Shown: positions 62,008 through 64,000 of the stretch, in pieces
How positions within the stretch are numbered: position 1 is the stretch's first letter
How the letters are laid out: each line of letters opens with the position of its first letter
Source: Streptomyces sp. DG1A-41
GTDB lineage: Bacteria > Actinomycetota > Actinomycetes > Streptomycetales > Streptomycetaceae
Direction of reading: 5' to 3'
Assembly: GCF_037055355.1 (NCBI RefSeq)
Contig: NZ_CP146350.1
Location: 1,240,001-1,304,000 of the forward strand
DNA length: 64,000 nt
Translations under genes and position numbers: made by a program
Notes under the pieces: model-generated
The model's input: the letters and a program-made list of their open reading frames with translations, nothing else
Told to the model about the DNA's origin: nothing
The model's database searches: none

Positions 62008-62403
62008 ATGCAGTCCTACACGATCGGCCAGGCAGCACGACTGCTCGGCGTGAGCCCGGACACCGCCCGGCGCTGGGCGGACGCGGGCCGCATCACCACC
62101 CACCGGGACGAGACCGGGCGGCGGCTTGTCAACGGACTGGACCTGGCCGCGTTCTCGGTCGAACTCGCCAGGTCCGGGACCGCCGAGGAGGGCACCCCGT
62201 ACACCTCGGCCCGCAACGCCTTTCCCGGCATCGTCACCGCGATCAAACTGGGCGACGTCGCCGCCCAGGTGGAGATCCAGGCCGGCCCGCACCGCCTCGT
62301 CTCCCTGCTCACCCGCGAGGCCGTCGAGGAACTGGGCCTCGAGGTCGGCATGGAGGCGACGGCCCGCGTGAAGTCGACGAACGTCCACATCGACCGGGCC
62401 TGA
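62008..62403 (+). CDS. MopI-like molybdate-binding regulator (HTH + TOBE)
   Basis: A 131-residue protein. The N-terminal MerR-type HTH is TIGQAARLLGVSPDTARRWA then DAGRITTHRD. The C-terminal TOBE/Mop domain is ARNAFPGIVTAIKLGDVAAQ and VEIQAGPHRLVSLLTREAVE ... TNVHIDRA. Such proteins bind molybdate or tungstate and control or store it. It lies directly upstream of modA (155 bp gap) and is likely part of molybdate homeostasis. ATG 62008 is the natural start. Direct evidence of DNA binding is not available. Confidence 0.88.
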   Translation: MQSYTIGQAARLLGVSPDTARRWADAGRITTHRDETGRRLVNGLDLAAFSVELARSGTAEEGTPYTSARNAFPGIVTAIKLGDVAAQVEIQAGPHRLVSLLTREAVEELGLEVGMEATARVKSTNVHIDRA

Positions 62404-62557
62404 GCCGTAGGAACGCACATACACACCCAGCGGTCCACTCGCCCTGGCTCATGCGATGCCACAGCAGACTTCTGCCTCGCAGATGCGTCAGTATGATCAG
62501 CGTATCGGAGGAGCCCTGCCGGCTCGTCCGCCCGCACACAGAGGGAGTGGCCCCGAG

Positions 62558-63364
62558 ATGACCCGTTCCGCGCACCGGACACGCCGGATCCTCCAGGTCG
62601 CCGGTGCGTCCGCGGCCGCGCTGCTCACTCTGAGCGCCTGCTCCTCGTCCGGCACGGGCACGGACGCGGGCTCCTCCTCGGCACAACCCTCCGGGACCGT
62701 CACCGTCTTCGCCGCCGCCTCCCTCGAGGAGAGCTTCAAGGCCCTGGGCAAGACGTTCGAGAAGGAGCACCCGGGCACGAAGGTCACCTTCAACTTCGGC
62801 GGCAGTGACACCCTCGCCGCCAGCATCACCAGCGGTGCCCCGGCCGACGTCTTCGCCGCCGCCAGCACCAAGACCATGGCGATCGTGACGGGCAAGGACG
62901 ACTCGGCGGGCACGCCGGCCACCTTCGTCCGCAACCAGCTGGAGATAGCCACGCTGCCGGGCAACCCCGACAGGATCTCCTCCCTGAAGGACCTCACCAA
63001 GCCCGGCCTGAAGGTAGTCCTGTGCGACAAGACCGTGCCGTGCGGTGCCGCCGCCGAGAAGGCGCTGGACGCCGGCGGCCTGAAGCTCACCCCCGTCTCG
63101 TATGAACAGGACGTCAAGAGCGCCCTGACGAAGGTCGAGCTGAAGGAGGCCGACGCCGCCGTCGTCTACAAGACCGACGTGCGCACGGCGGGTGACACGG
63201 TGGAGGGCGTGGACTTCCCCGAGTCGGCCAAGGCCGTCAACGACTATCCGATCGCCCTGCTCAAGAACGCCCGCAACCCCGGGGCGGCGAAGGCGTTCGT
63301 GGCACTGGTGCGGTCCCCCGAAGGGCAGCGGGTGCTGTCCGAGGCCGGGTTCCTCAAGCCGTGA
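62558..63364 (+). CDS. modA: Molybdate-binding lipoprotein
   Basis: A 268-residue periplasmic-type binding protein. The lipoprotein signal ends in SAAALLTLSAC (lipobox about residue 28), followed by a Ser/Thr linker. The mature part has the ModA landmarks: TVTVFAAASLEESFKALGKT, NFGGSDTLAASITSGAPADV, FAAASTKTMAIV and DAAVVYKTDVRTAG. GAGGGAG lies 11 bp before ATG 62558. It binds molybdate outside the cell and passes it to ModB. Its TGA overlaps the modB GTG start. Confidence 0.95.
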   Translation: MTRSAHRTRRILQVAGASAAALLTLSACSSSGTGTDAGSSSAQPSGTVTVFAAASLEESFKALGKTFEKEHPGTKVTFNFGGSDTLAASITSGAPADVFAAASTKTMAIVTGKDDSAGTPATFVRNQLEIATLPGNPDRISSLKDLTKPGLKVVLCDKTVPCGAAAEKALDAGGLKLTPVSYEQDVKSALTKVELKEADAAVVYKTDVRTAGDTVEGVDFPESAKAVNDYPIALLKNARNPGAAKAFVALVRSPEGQRVLSEAGFLKP

Positions 63365-64000
63365 CCGACACGCTGGAAAGCCGGCCCCGCCGCGATCGCA
63401 CCCGTGGCCGGACCCGAGCGGTGCCGATTCCCCTGCTGGTGCCCGCCCTGGCCGGCCTGGCGTTCCTGCTCCTGCCCCTGATCGCCCTGCTCGTACGGGC
63501 GCCCTGGCGCAGCCTTCCCGAGCAGCTGACGAGCGCCGAGGTGTGGGAGGCACTCCGGCTGTCACTCCTGTGCGCCACGGCGGCGACGGGCCTGAGCCTG
63601 GTCGTCGGCGTGCCCCTGGCCTGGCTCCTGGCCCGCACACGGTTCCCCGGCCGGGGTTTCGTACGGGCCCTGGTGACGCTGCCGTTGGTGCTGCCGCCGG
63701 TGGTGGGCGGTGTGGCCCTGCTGCTCGCCTTCGGGCGCAACGGCGTCATCGGGCAATGGCTCGACGCCTGGTTCGGGATCACCCTGCCCTTCACCACGAC
63801 GGGTGTCGTCCTCGCCGAGACGTTCGTGGCGATGCCGTTCCTCGTCATCAGCGTGGAGGGCACCCTGCGGGCCGCCGACCCGCGCTACGAGGAGGCGGCG
63901 ACCACCCTGGGCGCCTCCCGCTTCACCGCGTTCCGCCGGGTCACCCTGCCGCTGATCGCGCCGGGCATCGCGGCCGGTGCCGTACTGGCCTGGGCCCGGG
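63361..64000 (+). CDS. modB: Molybdate ABC permease, truncated by window edge
   Basis: The GTG at 63361 overlaps the modA stop (GTGA), so the two genes are coupled. The 213 visible residues start TDTLESRPRRDRTRGRTRAV and give about four helices: VPIPLLVPALAGLAFLLLPL, EALRLSLLCATAATGLSLVV, ALVTLPLVLPPVVGGVALLL and VLAETFVAMPFLVISVEGTL. The EAA loop is YEEAATTLGASRFTAFRRVT, cut shortly after by the window end. It should work with a ModC ATPase encoded beyond the window. Frame and context are certain. Confidence 0.95.
   Translation, partial: MTDTLESRPRRDRTRGRTRAVPIPLLVPALAGLAFLLLPLIALLVRAPWRSLPEQLTSAEVWEALRLSLLCATAATGLSLVVGVPLAWLLARTRFPGRGFVRALVTLPLVLPPVVGGVALLLAFGRNGVIGQWLDAWFGITLPFTTTGVVLAETFVAMPFLVISVEGTLRAADPRYEEAATTLGASRFTAFRRVTLPLIAPGIAAGAVLAWAR

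Overview
The window is chromosomal DNA of a Streptomyces. The evidence is very high GC with strong third-position GC bias, frequent GTG/TTG starts and short or absent leaders, paralogue-rich families (SDR, HxlR, EamA, DUF5999, DUF1707), a second divergent EF-Tu of the tuf3 type, and a dispersed hairpin repeat with the core CTCGAGCGAAGCCGA. From memory, the order tuf3 - thiolase - ung - paired fabG resembles the region around tuf3 in S. coelicolor, but I could not compare sequences.

Layout. 1-6.6 kb: a truncated YbaK-type deacylase, an XRE/cupin regulator divergent from a DMT exporter, two left-handed beta-helix proteins, a DedA protein and phosphoketolase. 6.6-7.9 kb: a decayed GH3 beta-glucosidase and degenerate repeats. 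7.9-11 kb: a sigma-like/zinc-finger/membrane/ricin-lectin fusion protein, divergent from a small TTA-containing Cys/Trp peptide ORF whose end overlaps a galU paralogue. 11-24 kb: housekeeping genes (hotdog protein, MFS exporter, aminopropyltransferase-like protein, tuf3, TVP38 protein, thiolase, HxlR regulator, uppP, lnt, Gfo/Idh/MocA oxidoreductase). 24-33 kb: DinB protein, lipoproteins, ung, a peptide-binding lipoprotein, two SDRs, a HipA-like kinase with its DUF3037 partner, a Rieske lipoprotein and an isochorismatase-fold protein.

33-41 kb is rich in divergent regulator/effector pairs: a split-barrel oxidase behind a double operator, LysR/EamA, MocR/PPOX, two further EamA exporters, and a Clp_N protein whose tail runs into a 21-bp tandem repeat. 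41-46 kb holds a PadR regulator and then an acquired-looking islet: a Tn3-family transposase remnant, an aminoglycoside phosphotransferase-like kinase, and an HxlR/MFS pair. 46-51 kb has PhzF, CPBP protease, a glutamate-cysteine ligase-type enzyme, a small orphan ORF, and an array of short palindromes before a DUF5999 gene.

51-59 kb is a xylan/xylo-oligosaccharide locus: LacI regulator, GH10 xylanase, two ABC permeases (one with an apparent frameshift), a binding lipoprotein and a GH43 enzyme. It carries paired CGAAA-N-TTTCG-type operators 21 bp apart at two promoters. 59-64 kb has an APC/KimA-like permease, a DUF1707 protein, a MopI-like molybdate-binding regulator, modA, and modB running off the window end. 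I see no rRNA, tRNA or CRISPR array.
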